From Mesorhabditis belari (Eukaryota > Nematoda > Chromadorea > Rhabditida > Rhabditidae), in NCBI GenBank assembly GCA_958450365.1, contig CAUEEP010000750.1, positions 1,016,501 to 1,080,500 on the forward strand: a DNA stretch of 64,000 nucleotides, read 5' to 3'. The translations under genes and the position numbers were made by a program. The notes under the pieces are model-generated. The model was not told the origin of the DNA. It saw only the letters and a list, made by a program, of their open reading frames with translations, and made no database searches. Each line of letters starts with the position of its first letter. Within the stretch, counting starts at the first letter, position 1. Shown in pieces: positions 32,493-43,972 of this stretch.

Positions 32493-35400
32493 ATGCAAAA
32501 TTTTCTATTCTTTATTTCTTACTTGTTCTTTTCCACAAGTAAGTTTAGATAGTAAAATCTCTTCTAAGAAAGTCTAGAACTTGCTTGTGGTCATTGTCCG
32601 AAGAATGGCATCAAGGAACCAGTTGATGGGTCTTGTTACTTTGGAATCAATTTCAATGAGACATTCAGTGGCGCTGATAACTTTTGCTCAACATAGTAAG
32701 TGATTACTGATTAAAAATCAAATGCATAACTTAAAAATTTTGGGGTTTTTTATCAATTTAGTCTTCTAAACCTTTGAAACAAAAGCTTTCAGCTTTTATG
32801 GAAATTTGGCTTCGATTACATCGGCTGTTGATGACTCAAATGTGCTGGACCTTGCGAGAGGTTTCTTCAAGGTAAAACTTTGTTTGAGCTTTGAAGCCAA
32901 GTCAGGCAATAGTCAGGTATGCAATTTATTTAACCTAAAATATCTAGCCCAATTTGAGAAGTCAGTCTCACCTTGAATTAATCTAGTGAAATCCGAAAAG
33001 AAAAACTTATCCCGTCTATATAAGAAACCATATAACACTCATATACATCTGTCCGATATCTTGAGAAATTTACAAAATAGTAAAAACGTGCATTCATAAC
33101 TGGACAACTCAATATTTTGGAAGATGCTATTTCGGAAAGCTAGTGTCGGCGATGGTTTCAACGATTTCGAGAAGGAAATGAATTTTTGGGAGATGAGGAC
33201 CACCCGCCTCCTACGATCGATAATGCAGTACTTAAACAGGCGATCGAAATTGATCCTCGACAAACTACACGTGAACTTGCAGAAATATTTGGAATAAGCC
33301 CTCAAAAACGCACATTTATAACTGGATAACCTAATATCTAGCCCAATTTGAGAAGTCAGTCTCACCTTGAATTAATCTAGTGAAATCCGAAAAAGTGAAA
33401 TCCGGTCTGCTCCAGAACCCCGTTTATATAAGAAACCATTGCTAGGATGCGAAAAATGTGTGGCTTGGTGGAACATATGATGGCTCAAAAATCCAATGGC
33501 TTGACGGATCTCCTGATATCTACAGAAATTTTGTAGCTGGTAATCTAAAATTGCTTTTTACAGCTGATAGTTTTAATCTAGGTACACAACCAGGCAAAAT
33601 TGTGCTAGATTTGGTGAACGGTAACTGGTCAACAGCTACGTGGAATGCGATTTTACCATTTATTTGTTTGGAGAAAGATGAGAAAGATGATGTGAAGGTC
33701 AGAGTTCAAAATTATGTCAAATCACTGTCTAGCTAGACATATGTTATATCTGAATTCTTTTAGACAACCACAACACCGGCAGCTCAACTGACAACAGTGC
33801 CGAAAGCCGTCACAACCCCAGCACCTCCCACTTGTCCAAAAGAATCGCCTTGTCCACCTGAATGGGTTTATTCTTCGACTTTACAATCATGCTATAAAGT
33901 AAGTTTTTAATGAAGGACATTTCATTTCAATGAAGGGACATGAAGGACAATGACATTGCTGATTCAATCAGTCAGTCAATCAATCAGTTTCATGAATTTA
34001 ATCGATTCTAGGCCATCTACGGAACCAATTATCAACAAGCCGCTGATCAGTGCACTTCAATGGATTCAACATTGGCCTCAATTCGTTCGGATGAAGAGAA
34101 TCGAGTTGTCAATGGTGGGAAAAGATAAAAACTATATACTAATTAAGATAAAGAAAGAAATAAAGAACTTGCAAAGATTTAGAGGTGCTTCAACTCGGAA
34201 TACCGTTGACGACAGGGGTACAGGGTGGACTGCTTGGAGCGAAAAGGGTTCGTATCGGATTGGTGAATTGAAAACTGCCGGCTATTGTCATATGTGACAG
34301 TTTGAGCACTTTCTTCAAAAGAAACCCATTATGGTGTTAATGGAAAAGTTGTAGAAAATCAAAAATGAAGCTTATATCCAAATTTTCAGAACGATTCAAA
34401 AACTGGTTTTCAAGAAATGCCAAATTTACGAATTTTCACAAAACTTGCACTTTAAGCGAAACTACTAAGTGTATCTTTTTGGAAATTTGGCTATAAGCCT
34501 AATTTTTGATTCTCTACAACTTTTCTATTGACACCAAAATGGGTTTCTTTTGAAGAAAGTGCTCAAACTGGGACATCTCCAGCCCTCTATTTTTGAGTCT
34601 CGCACTTGTCTCACACACAAACCAAAATCCTACTACGACAGAGGAATCCGCAAATTGCCTGTAAAATGGGCAGAAGTCGTCAATAATAATAGAAATTATT
34701 TGGAATGAATTGATGGTTTTATGTTGAATAAATTTTAGTTCAAAGTCCCGCAGTTTTCAATTCACCAACCCAATATAAATATTAAGATTGTCCATAAGTT
34801 AAATTTATGTTTCCTTAGAAACCCGTCAACAGTTTCATCTGAAATTTCTTCTGAATAATCTACAAGTATATGCTAACTAGTAGCCAAAATTTGATAACAA
34901 TGGTTATATCGAGAGAATTAGGTTGACGAATCCTTCAAAAAATGTTCTGGATCCTGTTTTTCATAAGTGTTTCTATAGAGCTAAGCACAAAGAGTGAAAC
35001 ACACACATCAACTGGCTCATTCAACCAAGCAATCGTGATCACATCTTGGCTACTAGTTAGCATATACTTATAAATTATTCAGTAGAAATTTTAGATGAAA
35101 CTGTTTGGCTGATTTTTAAGAAATCACAAATTTAAGAACCGCAAGAACTTACTAAAATAGGTTGACGTAAGAATATAATACCTATAATATTATTTATTCC
35201 AAGAAAAACATTGGATTTTGTTTTGGTAAAACGAGGACGAACACTTTAGACTGGTCCGGGTGCAAGCGAATGGATGTGGATCGATGGATCACCGTGGAAC
35301 TACACAAAATGGGCCCGGGGAGAGCCAAACAATGTGAACGGAGGAGAGTTCTGTATTGAGGTGAGTTTCTTACAGAAATACAGTCATTCTTGAAACCTAA

Positions 35401-36957
35401 ACTTTATCAACGATGCCACAGGTAAGTAGCTTATTTGAGCGAATCCCATGATTTTGGCTTCACTTCTAAAACTATTAGGTACATGCATAAGAAATGCGAA
35501 TTTCAACATTTTCAAAAATTTCCAACGATAGAAACCTGATATCGAATGTTATATACTGTTTGAAAGTTGTAAATCTCCTCTAGAAAATAGGCAAAAACGT
35601 GTTTCAATTGATCGAAGCATTGAAGAAATTTCGAGGGCGAAATGCGAGTGACCAAAAAAAGGAATCGAGTCACTTTAGGGACAAGTTTAGTGTGGTCAAA
35701 ATAGAATTAGCTTCACAAACTTGAAGATTTAAAAAAAGGATAACTATATATCAATGCATTAAAAAAGTCTAACGGAAATGCATTTACAGAAATTTAGATA
35801 GAGCGTAAGTTCCAAACCCTCAAAATTGTCAAAAAACCAGCTTTTTCACAAAAAAGAAAAATTATTGTAAAAACAAAGTTTTCCCATGAAATGATCCCAA
35901 CTCTTAATTATTTTTAATGATATTTTTAGGATAATGATTTTAGGGCGGTCATTTTCCACTATATAGTCAAAACCGAACTCTTGTGAAAGTGGGGAGCCTG
36001 GGGAGTGAAAAGTGCTCTTTTTTGGTCACTCGCATTTTGCCCTCGAAATTTCTTCAATGGTTCCATCAATTGAAACACGTTTTAGCCTATTTTGTAGAGG
36101 AGATTTACAACTTTCAAACAGTATATAATATTCATCGATATCAGGTTTGTTGGAAATTTATGAAAATGTTGAAATTCGCATTTCTTATGCCCTGCACCTA
36201 ATATTATTGGGTTGGGGAGAATGAGTCGGCGCCGAAAATCAAAAAAATGTCTAAAACTTCTAGCAGCCTTCGTCAAATAATATGCGTTTGATATCAGTAG
36301 AATGGTTAACTAATTCTCTACAAAATGACATTTAAAAGAAAATTCAAACAGCGCCTCCGCTCAAGAAAAAACCATTTTTTCACAAAAACTACAAACTGTC
36401 ATCTAGAAAAAACCATTGGTGGGATCTTCCTGCAAATTTGGCAACTTAAGTAATTGAATGTGCTCTATCTTTTTTATATAAACACCAAAGAAGGTTTATG
36501 TGAAAGAAACTGTTCAAATGATGAGTCGGACTCTTTGCCATTTTAACCAGCTGCGTTTGGAAGTTCATAAACTCCACGAAAGAAAAGCTTTGTGGAATCT
36601 CTCAAAAGTCATTTTGTAGAGAAATAGTGGATCCTTTCGATGAAACCAAACGTATGTTTAAAGAAGGCTTTATGTGTGCAAAAAGTCCCTTTAAAGTTTG
36701 GCGCCGACTCATTCTCCCCAACCCAATATTACACTCTTGAATCGAAAGTTTTATGTGTTTTAGTAAAATGCAATTTATAATATCTACATACGATTAGATT
36801 AAAAATTCTCAATCTATAAAGATCGTTATTCTTAAAGACCTACACTGACAACCCATCTATGTTGAAAGATTCAACATCGGATACCCAAAAATGGAACGAT
36901 GCCTCCTGTGGACTGACTTGGCGAGCCGCTATTTGTAAAAGAAAATCATCTTTTTGA
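32493..36957 (+). CDS. Secreted protein with two C-type lectin domains
   Basis: Ten exons, all phases closing: 32493-32538, 32578-32695, 32793-32871, 33446-33539, 33564-33697, 33764-33898, 34012-34114, 34183-34247, 35250-35360 and 36838-36957, giving about 334 residues. Exon 1 is a signal peptide (MQNFLFFISYLFFST). CTLD1 runs from CGHCPKNGIKE through VWLGGTYDGSKIQWLDGS to WNAILPFICLE. A Thr/Pro linker (TTTTPAAQLTTVPK) joins CTLD2: CPPEWVYSS-CYK, SIRSDEENRVV, GAKRTGPGASEWMWIDGS, GEPNNVNGGEFCIE and WNDASCGLTWRAAICK. The EPN and WND motifs in CTLD2 are the classic calcium and mannose-type sugar ligands. CTLD1 lacks them. Introns 3, 8 and 9 carry MITEs. The one in intron 8 starts 8 bases after the exon end. 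An AATAAA follows the stop by about 50 bp. Confidence 0.9.
33040..33334 (+). mobile_element. MITE family I, rearranged copy with mariner HTH remnant
   Basis: Two right-hand ends (CATTCATAACTGGACAACT at 33090 and CATTTATAACTGGATAACCT at 33312) flank about 200 bp. That stretch reads RRWFQRFREGNEFLGDED, then PPPTIDNAVLKQAIEIDPRQ and TTRELAEIFGIS. This is the helix-turn-helix N-terminus of a mariner transposase. It lies in intron 3 of the two-CTLD gene. Confidence 0.8.
34255..34773 (+). mobile_element. MITE family A, copy 6
   Basis: Complete, with TA on both sides. It was inserted in intron 8 of the two-CTLD gene, so that only GTTCGTA of the original intron remains before it. The uninterrupted intron would begin GTTCGTAAATATTAAG. 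Copy 4 at 20061 shares this junction. Confidence 0.9.
35478..36198. mobile_element. MITE family M, copy 2, complete
   Basis: 721 bp with ends GGTACATGCATAAGAAATGC and the inverse GCATTTCTTATGCCCTGCAC, with TA on both sides. The arms are long and imperfect (GGGATCATTTCATGGG- and TCACTCGCATTT-type segments). It lies in intron 9 of the two-CTLD gene. Confidence 0.88.
36207..36726. mobile_element. MITE family H, copy 1, complete
   Basis: 520 bp with ends TTGGGTTGGGGAGAATGAGT and inverse, TA-flanked, 8 bp after the end of the family M element. Arms include CGGCGCCGAAA. Another copy is at 43973-44492. Confidence 0.9.
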
Positions 36958-37161
36958 GTTTTTCATAATGTTGAGATCTTCGAAGTTTTAATCCGTGTAC
37001 AAATAAACATTACTGGCGTATTTTCAGCAGTTCCAAGCAGGCAAAAAGAATTTAAAACTAAAACTATCTTTACTAGCGAAATATTTGATAGTGGAGTGAA
37101 TAAGGGTTAAAAAGCGGCTTATGAATGCCGAGATTGCTTAGAAACCTTTTCGATTTTCAAG

Positions 37162-37700
37162 ATGAATTTCTTCTTTGTTCCATTGTTTTGGAATAGCTTT
37201 TTTGCGTTTATTTTGGGTAAGTGAATATGGTAAATCTATGTAACAAGAAGCATTTTTTCAGCAGCTTGTGCATAAGACGGAGGACAAGGTCCTAGGGGAA
37301 ATTGTTACTTCGGCATTCAGTACAATGACACTTTCAACAGAGCTAAGCATTTTTGCTTTAAATAACCATTCTTGGTTTTGATTTCAAGTTTTATCTTTCA
37401 CTTTTAGTCTTTATGGTTACTTGGCCTCAATTTCGAATGCTTTTGAAAATCAAGCTGTCAATAGCATGCTTACAAATAACAATTACTTCAACCTTGTGCT
37501 TTTTTTCTTGTTTTTCTTTTTTTCTTGCCAACGGGTGCTCATAATGCCCTAAATTTGCATTGAAATGAAATAACAAAAAGATACTGCAAAATGGTGCGGT
37601 AGAGCAGACGGTTGAATACACGGTAACCTTCAGGGAGATACCCTGGAAAATCTTGGGGCTTTCTTTGAGTGAGTATCTGAAAATATGGCAATTTACTACT
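37162..37700 (+). pseudogene. CTLD gene copy with a stop in exon 2
   Basis: Exon 37162-37216 is an open signal peptide (MNFFFVPLFWNSFFAF), followed by GTAAGT. The next exon (37271 on) reads AACA-stop-DGGQGPRGNCYFG and YNDTFNRAKHFCF, and a third (37408 on) LYGYLASISNAFENQ. The stop replaces a Lys present in the sister copy at 39.07 kb. Beyond 37500 the homology fades, and a palindromic element follows. Confidence 0.8.
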
Positions 37701-37710
37701 TCGTGGCCTA

Positions 37711-38471
37711 CAGGGTGACCAAGAATTACCGCAACAACTTTTTGGAAGAGTATCTGGGAAATGTCTAATTTATTTCAAAAGTGGCAAGTGTTATACAGGG
37801 AATTGTAGGCCTAATTCTCGGCAACATTTATCTACCAAAAACATCCCGATTGGACTTATACAACTCATTTAACAAGCGCTTGAATGAGCGCTAGTCATTT
37901 GTCGAATCTGTCTAGTCGAATCTGTCATTTGGCCATTTTTCTCTAGTAAAAATTGTTAAGAAAAGCTTTTCAATATTTCTTCAATGCAAAAATAGCGTTT
38001 AATTAATTAATTAATTAATTAATATCACTTAATAACATTAGGAATCACACTTAATTGTTTTGGCTGGACTGGCATAAACAAAATTTAAGTTGATGTCAAG
38101 CTCAAGGAAGATTGAGTATTTTCGATATTCAGTTCAGATGCGTGTCTCGTTATATCAGCTGTTCTGGCGCTATGAATTTGTTGAAAACAATTTTTTTTGG
38201 GCAAAATTACCACAAATTTGACTGAGAAAGACTTTTCCGAATGAAATTTTTTCATGTAGAAAAGTGGCCAAATGACAGATTCGCCGGAGAGATGTCGACT
38301 AGCGCTTGTTAAATGAGTTGTATAAGTCCAATCGGGATGTTTTTTGGTAGATAAATGTTGCCGAGAATTAGGCCTACAATTCCCTGTATAACACTTGCCA
38401 CTTTTGAAATAAATTAGACATTTCCCAGATACTCTTCCAAAAAGTTGTTGCGGCAATTCTTGGTCACCCTG
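37711..38471. mobile_element. Large palindromic element with Tc1-like ends
   Basis: 761 bp with ends CAGGGTGACCAAGAATTACC and inverse, TA-flanked. The arms pair over at least 180 bp (from CTTTTTGGAAGAGTATCTGG to TTTAACAAGCGCTTG). The centre holds (TTAA)n at 37996-38023. The pairing extends 13 bp beyond the ends into the flanks (ACTTCGTGGCCTA and its complement). The long minus-strand open frame across it reads the arm sequence and is not a gene. Confidence 0.88.
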
Positions 38472-38579
38472 TAGGCCACGAAGTTGTATAGTTTTGAAAT
38501 TGCTGTATAGTTTTGAATTTGTCAACTGACAGCGCATTACCGTCAATTTTGTCTTAATTGGAGAAATTCAAAGCTTTTT

Positions 38580-38760
38580 TTGTTAATTTTCTATTCCGTC
38601 ATATTATAGCGTAACAGAAGTTCTGCATTTTACTGTATTTTTAAGCAACACCCGGTTTTAACTCTAATTTTCATTTTTGTTTCCCATCATCGAACCATTC
38701 TCGTAGCCGTTCTCATAGCCATCCATCATTCATTTCGAGAAAAAGTTTAAATAAAGCGGT
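38580..38760. repeat. Dispersed repeat, inverted copy at 57.0-57.2 kb
   Basis: Shares AGCCATCCATCATTCATTTC, ATTTTACTGTATTTTTAAGC and CTCGTAGCCGTTCTCATAGC-like blocks with the opposite strand of 57030-57210. A third partial copy is near 57.50 kb, next to the mariner remnant, so it may be a transposon flank. Confidence 0.65.
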
Positions 38761-38977
38761 CAAATGAATCTTCAAGTTACGCTTCAATAGCTCAGTGTTT
38801 ACATAAGTTTTCTTCTTCTTTTTTCTTCAACGTTTTCTTCAATGTCATTTTTTTTTATTTGCTATCGTAAAGCGCATCAGAAAATCGCTTACTATCTTGA
38901 TTTGAAAATTTCTAAGCCTATTGATTTCACTAAAACAAATGTTTTCATAAATAACTTTCTCCTTTTCGGTTTTCAAG

Positions 38978-39135
38978 ATGAATTTCTTCTTTGTTCTATT
39001 GTTTTGGAGTAGCTTTTTTGTTTAGTTTTGGTAAGTGAATATGGTAAATCTATGTAACAAGAAGCATCCTTTCAGCAACTTGCGCAAAAGACGGAACACA
39101 AGGTTCAAGGGGAAACTGTTACTTTGCTCAAAAGG
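38978..39135 (+). pseudogene. CTLD gene copy with a stop in the signal exon
   Basis: Reads MNFFFVLLFWSSFFV then stop in exon 1. Exon 2 (39077 on) reads TCAKDGTQGSRGNCYFAQKA, and then breaks into MITE sequence. It is the sister of the copy at 37.16 kb. Confidence 0.8.
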
Positions 39136-39139
39136 CAAA

Positions 39140-39306
39140 AAGCTTATCGGCCTAGAAGAAAGGATCACCGATATTTTTGTTTGAGCTTTCTTTAAAAAGC
39201 CATTTTGTAGAGAAATGATAGACCTTTTTAATAGTTTCATTTGGTAAAAATTTTTCCATGGAAACAAAAATTTGTGAAAAATGGTAATGACTTATGCATC
39301 AACCTA
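39140..39306. mobile_element. MITE family J, right part only
   Basis: Ends GACTTATGCATCAACCTAA before TA, like the complete element at 46923-47444. It holds GCCATTTTGTAGAGAAATGA. It truncates the CTLD pseudogene on its left. Confidence 0.6.
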
Positions 39307-39947
39307 ATATCTTGAGCTGAAAATTTCATTTTTCATTTTTCCAACTTCATTTTTTGTATACAAGGGTAAAATGATGGTTTTACCTGAATTGATTCAAAAA
39401 TGCCTTAAGGGCTTAAATGAAAGCAACGTGGCTCTTCTGCAGTTTCAGGAATGTTTAAAAGTGTACAAGTGTTTTAGAGCTTTTCTTTAGTTCGCAATAC
39501 TTTCCTCATTCTTGTCTTCTTACTATATATGTGTGTATGTGCTAAAAATAAGAAAAATCCTCGAAACTGCAGAAGAGCCAAAAAAGTTATCAGTACCGCA
39601 GCTGTATTCATTCTCACGAAGTAAAAAAACAAGTAAGAAAAAAGATAAGGCAAAGTCTTCCTCAAAGATTGATATTTTTATTACTTTGTTTGTTACAGGT
39701 TTTTTTAAATTCACTCAGAACTTTTTGAAACATATTTTATCTCGTTTTGCTCTTTATTTGCATGGCTTCAACTGATTCCAACCAACTCAACTTGAGATCA
39801 ACCAGAACCGGGTTGGTAAACGTAAAAACATTAGAGAAGTTTGCTAGTTTTTCAAATTACTTAATACTTTTTTTGACTTACTTTCGTAAGACTGGGCAAG
39901 GTCACTAAATTTAAAAGAACACATTTATGTAAATGAAGCATTTTCAG

Positions 39948-41171
39948 GGATGGAACCGCAAAACCACCTACCTTAGCTGAATTCAACGGGGATCTCGACC
40001 AAACCAAACTCGTTTTGAAAAAACTTTTGGAATCTGTCGAAAAAATTGAAAAGAGTGATCAAGAACGAAAAGAGCTGATAAAAGGATTCAAAAGTAAAGG
40101 CAAAGATCAAGACTACCCCAGACTGATTGAGCTTCTCGAAAAATTGCAACTTTCAACGGATTTTCTATCAACGAACTTATCCAGCTACAAAGAGAAATTA
40201 GATCAAGCGATTCGTGATGTTACTCAGATAAAAAGGAAAAGCAGCGAAAGTTTTACCGCAAATTCAGATGGCACAAAGTGTCTTTTTGGAACCCGAAATC
40301 GTTTTCCAAAGAAGCTCAGAAAAAAGTTAAAGACCTGCTAACTGAAGGAACCATTGATCTTTGCATTATAATTGAGGCGCATGTTGGCAAACTGACTAAA
40401 GAAGAAGAAAAATCAATGAGCTATAAAGAAAAAGAGAAAATTCGTCAGAAGAAAAAAGAAGACGTAAAAAAGTCCTTCAAAGAATATGTTGTGATTTTTG
40501 TGGAAGAAAAAAAGATCGTGCTTGTAGGAGATAAGATAAAATTGGGTGAACAAGCTGATCTTATCGGAAAAGATTATTACGAATCCAACGCTATCGACAG
40601 CGTTTTATCCTATACCCATTGTCTGATCATTTACCGTAAAGAAGTTAAGAATGAAACAGAAATGGAATACAAGACGAATTTTGGGAATTTTATAGAATAC
40701 AAGACGCCCATTTCTAATGATCTTTATAATGACCACTTTTTCTCTTTCGAATATCGAAAACTCAACTTTTTCGCTTTGCATCGTAGTAGCAACTCGTTGA
40801 AAGCTCACACGCTCGTGCTTAAAAATCGGATTCGAATGGCGAAAGAGAATTGTGTGGTGGTTGGGGATGTTAATTGGGATTATAAAGTTGAAAAGGTTTC
40901 TGCCTCCCAAAGCCATTTTCCTAAAATGTTGAGAGATCAAGGATTTGACCAATGGGTATCTGAACCCACAAAGGGGGATAAGATTATCGATGTTGTATTT
41001 ACCAGAAAAAATGAGCTCGATGTGTTTACTGACGTGCGAACATTTTATTCGGACAAAAAACAAACAAAGAAAATTGGAGACCACAGAGCTGTGTTCTTTA
41101 CGGTTAAGCCTTCCGTGAATCATAAAGATTTTCATGGCGATGTCAAACCAGAGACGAGTTCGCAATTGTAA
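39948..41171 (+). CDS. Coiled-coil plus endonuclease/exonuclease/phosphatase (EEP) domain protein
   Basis: An open exon starts after TTTTCAG at 39948. It encodes a charged, Leu-rich helix region (KKLLESVEKIEKSDQERKEL, RLIELLEKLQLSTDFLSTNL) up to about 40249. A second frame, open to TAA at 41171, encodes IDLCIIIEAHVGKL, then VVVGDVNWDY, DQWVSEPTKGDKIIDVVFT and GDHRAVFFTV. These correspond to the Glu, GDxN, Asp and DH motifs of the DNase I/AP-endonuclease fold. The two frames are offset by -1. A 62-bp intron (40250-40311, weak GTTTTA donor, CCAAAG acceptor) joins them in phase. The overlap also holds an A-AAA-AAG heptamer at 40320. EEP domains of this look occur in non-LTR retrotransposons, but no reverse transcriptase follows. 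An AATAAA lies near 41325. Upstream exons could not be fixed. It may be a host gene or a retroelement fragment. Confidence 0.7.
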
Positions 41172-41566
41172 ATGTTCTTGCAACAAAATTCAAACGGATT
41201 TTTGCGATTTTTCTCTTTTTTTCCGTGGAAAAGATGAGTGATAAATTCGATTATTTGTGATTTCTTCTTTCAACAATTTTTTTTTGTAATTTTCCAACTT
41301 TTTATTTGATTTTACTTGTTTTTCAATAAAAAAAAATTGCTATTCGATCGTCAAACACAAAGCAAAGTCTTATAACATCAAATCAACATCGAAATTATAA
41401 ATTTGTAAACAATCGCAAAATTTTCAGATCCAATAGATTTTATCCTACAAAATCTACAAAGAAATTTGAAATCTATGTTTGTAACAAAAAAAAACTGTGT
41501 TACATTATCAATCTGTTAACCAATCTCTTCATTCAACTCACCTATCCGGTTTCACATCCATGTGAA
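41172..41566. other. 3' flank of the EEP gene
   Basis: T-rich sequence with CAATAAAAAAAAATTG at 41322 as the probable polyadenylation region, then nothing I can support. Confidence 0.4.
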
Positions 41567-42479
41567 TGACGCCTTGCACATCCGCGCGAAAATTTGTTTT
41601 CTATAGGATTTTTAAGTTTAAATAGCCAATTGACGCAGAAAAATGTGCTGAATCCGAGAATAAAAGAATTTTTGAAATCCCTTCGACAAATTTTTAAAAA
41701 TCGAGTCTTAGTGATTTTACCGTGTTAAATTTCAGCCATCTTTTATTGTCAGAGCAAAATTTTGAAAACAAAAGCCTGAAACAAAAATGTAAACCGCATT
41801 ATCATTAATTAATTTATTAATTAATAATTTATTTAATTTATTAATAATTTATTAATATTACGCATGAATTTATCCGCGTTATAGTGTACCATAACCCAGA
41901 AACCACATTTTTATTTTCAAAAGATTATAACTTTTTATGGGGTTTATCAATTTTTATGTTTTTGGTATCAAAAGATAGAGAAAAATCCGTAGAATAAGAC
42001 TTGCGGTTTACATTTTTGTTTCAGGCTTTTGTTTTCAAGATTTTGCTTTGACAATAAAAGATGGCTGAAATTTAACACGGTAAAATCACTAAAATTCGAT
42101 TTTTAAAAAATTTGTCGAAGGGATTTCAAAAATTCTTTTATTTTCGGATTCAGCACATTTTTCTGCGTCAATTGGCTATTTAAACTTACCGTAAATACTG
42201 TAATTGGACCCCATGGGGTACTATTTTTTCCTTCCCCCTCTGGGGTGGGGTACTATTAGAGGGTGGGGCACCATTAGAGGGTGGGTCACTATTTTACACC
42301 ACTATTCAAGTTACCAAATCAGGATACATTCAAATAACTTGTTCAAAAGCAAACTTTTTCTTTAGTTTTTATTGGTTTTAACTTTTGAAATTTGAAAATT
42401 TAACAGCAAAACGAAACAAAAACAACTAACAAGCTAAATCAATAGAAACATCCGAATCAATGAATTCATCATTTTCTTG

Positions 42480-43170
42480 ATCATCAATTCCTCTATGTCC
42501 TTGAAATCCCGTCGAGCGGCTCCAAGAGGTCCTCGATTTCTGTCTCTGTCCGAGCATTTCTCATTGCCTGTAAGTACAATAGATCAAAGATAATAACTAA
42601 AGATAAGTCCACTGAAAAGCGTTGCAAGTATTTCGCCGTGATCTCATTATCGAAGCACTTGCTTTTCTTCTCTTTCGACCAGAGCAATAACTTCGATTGG
42701 AACTTTGTCTCGATTTTTTTGTTCATCGCCTTCCGAGGCGCCACAAAAGGGCGCAACTTTTTCCCATCGGAACGAGCAGTGAGCATCACGGATATATTCA
42801 TCTTGTCGTAGCCGCGGGTGAGAACACCAACTTCTTTGGCTCCAACCGCTTCGATGCACTTGCTCGTCGAAGCATCCAGTCAAACCGCCGTCTCATCGCA
42901 AGCAACAATGAGCTTGTAATCGCCTTCTTTGATTGTCTTGTTCAGCCTCAGAACGTGCTGGCCTTCCCAAATTCGCTCGGCAGCTTTTGACAAGTTGTTG
43001 TTGGTGCCCTCAAAGGAAGTTGGTGGCGCCTCAAGAACGACTCCATCCAGCCAAGGCTTCTTTTGAAAGAAATTTCAGCTTTTTCGAATCGATTGGCCGC
43101 TTCATTCCAGAAAATCCGACGTGTCACTCGTTTCTTCTCGGCTCGATGATCCCGTATCCATTCAGCCAAA
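42480..43170 (-). pseudogene. pogo/Tigger-type transposase, broken
   Basis: The minus strand reads AEWIRDHRAEKKRVTRRIF, FKRSLGWMESFLRRHQLPLR (the CENP-B/Tigger HTH type), then CDETAV-stop-LDASTSKC, GAKEVGVLTRGYDKMNISVM, TARSDGKKLRPFVAP. The DETA Asp and the GAK/DK block fit the DDE domain. An in-frame TGA replaces a Trp, frames shift between 42900 and 42950, and the C-terminal third is missing. Confidence 0.82.
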
Positions 43171-43398
43171 CCGATATCAATCCCCTCCAGTTCAAGTGGC
43201 TTCTAAGTGGTTCAAGTCTTCTAAGTGGGTCAATCTTTATAATTTTGGTGTTACTTTGTTGCACTTGTTGAGACCTACAATCATAAAGATTGGCCCACTC
43301 AGAAGAAAGTTATGGCGAGCTGCGCAAAAAGTTCGGCGCAAAGTAGCCACCCTAAATTTATGGGATAAAATTAAAAATACAAACGATTTCTGAAAATA

Positions 43399-43970
43399 TT
43401 GGGTTGTCCAGTTATGAATGCGCGTTTTTACTATTTTGTACATTTCTCAAGATATCGAACAGATGTATTTCAGCGTTATATATCATTCTAAAGCTGAAGA
43501 TCTCCTCTACATTTTGGAATAAAAAAGTTTTTGAATTCATTCAACTTTTTGGGAAATTGACTGCACAAAGGGAGACGTCGTTTTCGAAAAAACCCATTCC
43601 AGCCGCTATTCCTCGAGTTTTATGGTGTAAAACAACCGCCCAGAAAAGAAAAGAAAAGTAAAGATGCTCTGAAATTGTTATATTTTAAAAAAGTTGTATT
43701 GATATATCTATTGGCCAAACATCAAACGGTTAACTCAATTTGAGCGGAGCCAAAACTCGATCCAAAGGCACCCTTCCATTTTTTGGCCACCTCTTCTTCT
43801 GTGCCGTCAATTTGCCCAAAAGCTGAACAAATTCAAAAACTTTTTATATCAAAATGTAGAGGAGATCTTCAGCTTTCGAATAATACTCATATATATCTTT
43901 TTCTTCATTTCGGTATCTTGAGAAATTTACAAAATAGTAAAAAACGCGCATTCATAACTGGACAACCTAA
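43399..43970. mobile_element. MITE family I, complete copy
   Basis: 572 bp with ends TTGGGTTGTCCAGTTATGAA and inverse, TA on both sides. Inside are pairing arms around AGCTGAAGATCTCCTCTACA. Confidence 0.9.
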
Positions 43971-43972
43971 TA

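Noticed and set aside
38085..38546. 153-codon minus-strand open frame
   Set aside because: It runs through one arm and the centre of the palindromic element. It shows no domain, and the mirrored arm carries the same sequence.
40605..41186. 193-codon minus-strand open frame
   Set aside because: Antisense of the EEP nuclease exon, whose plus-strand motifs are clear.
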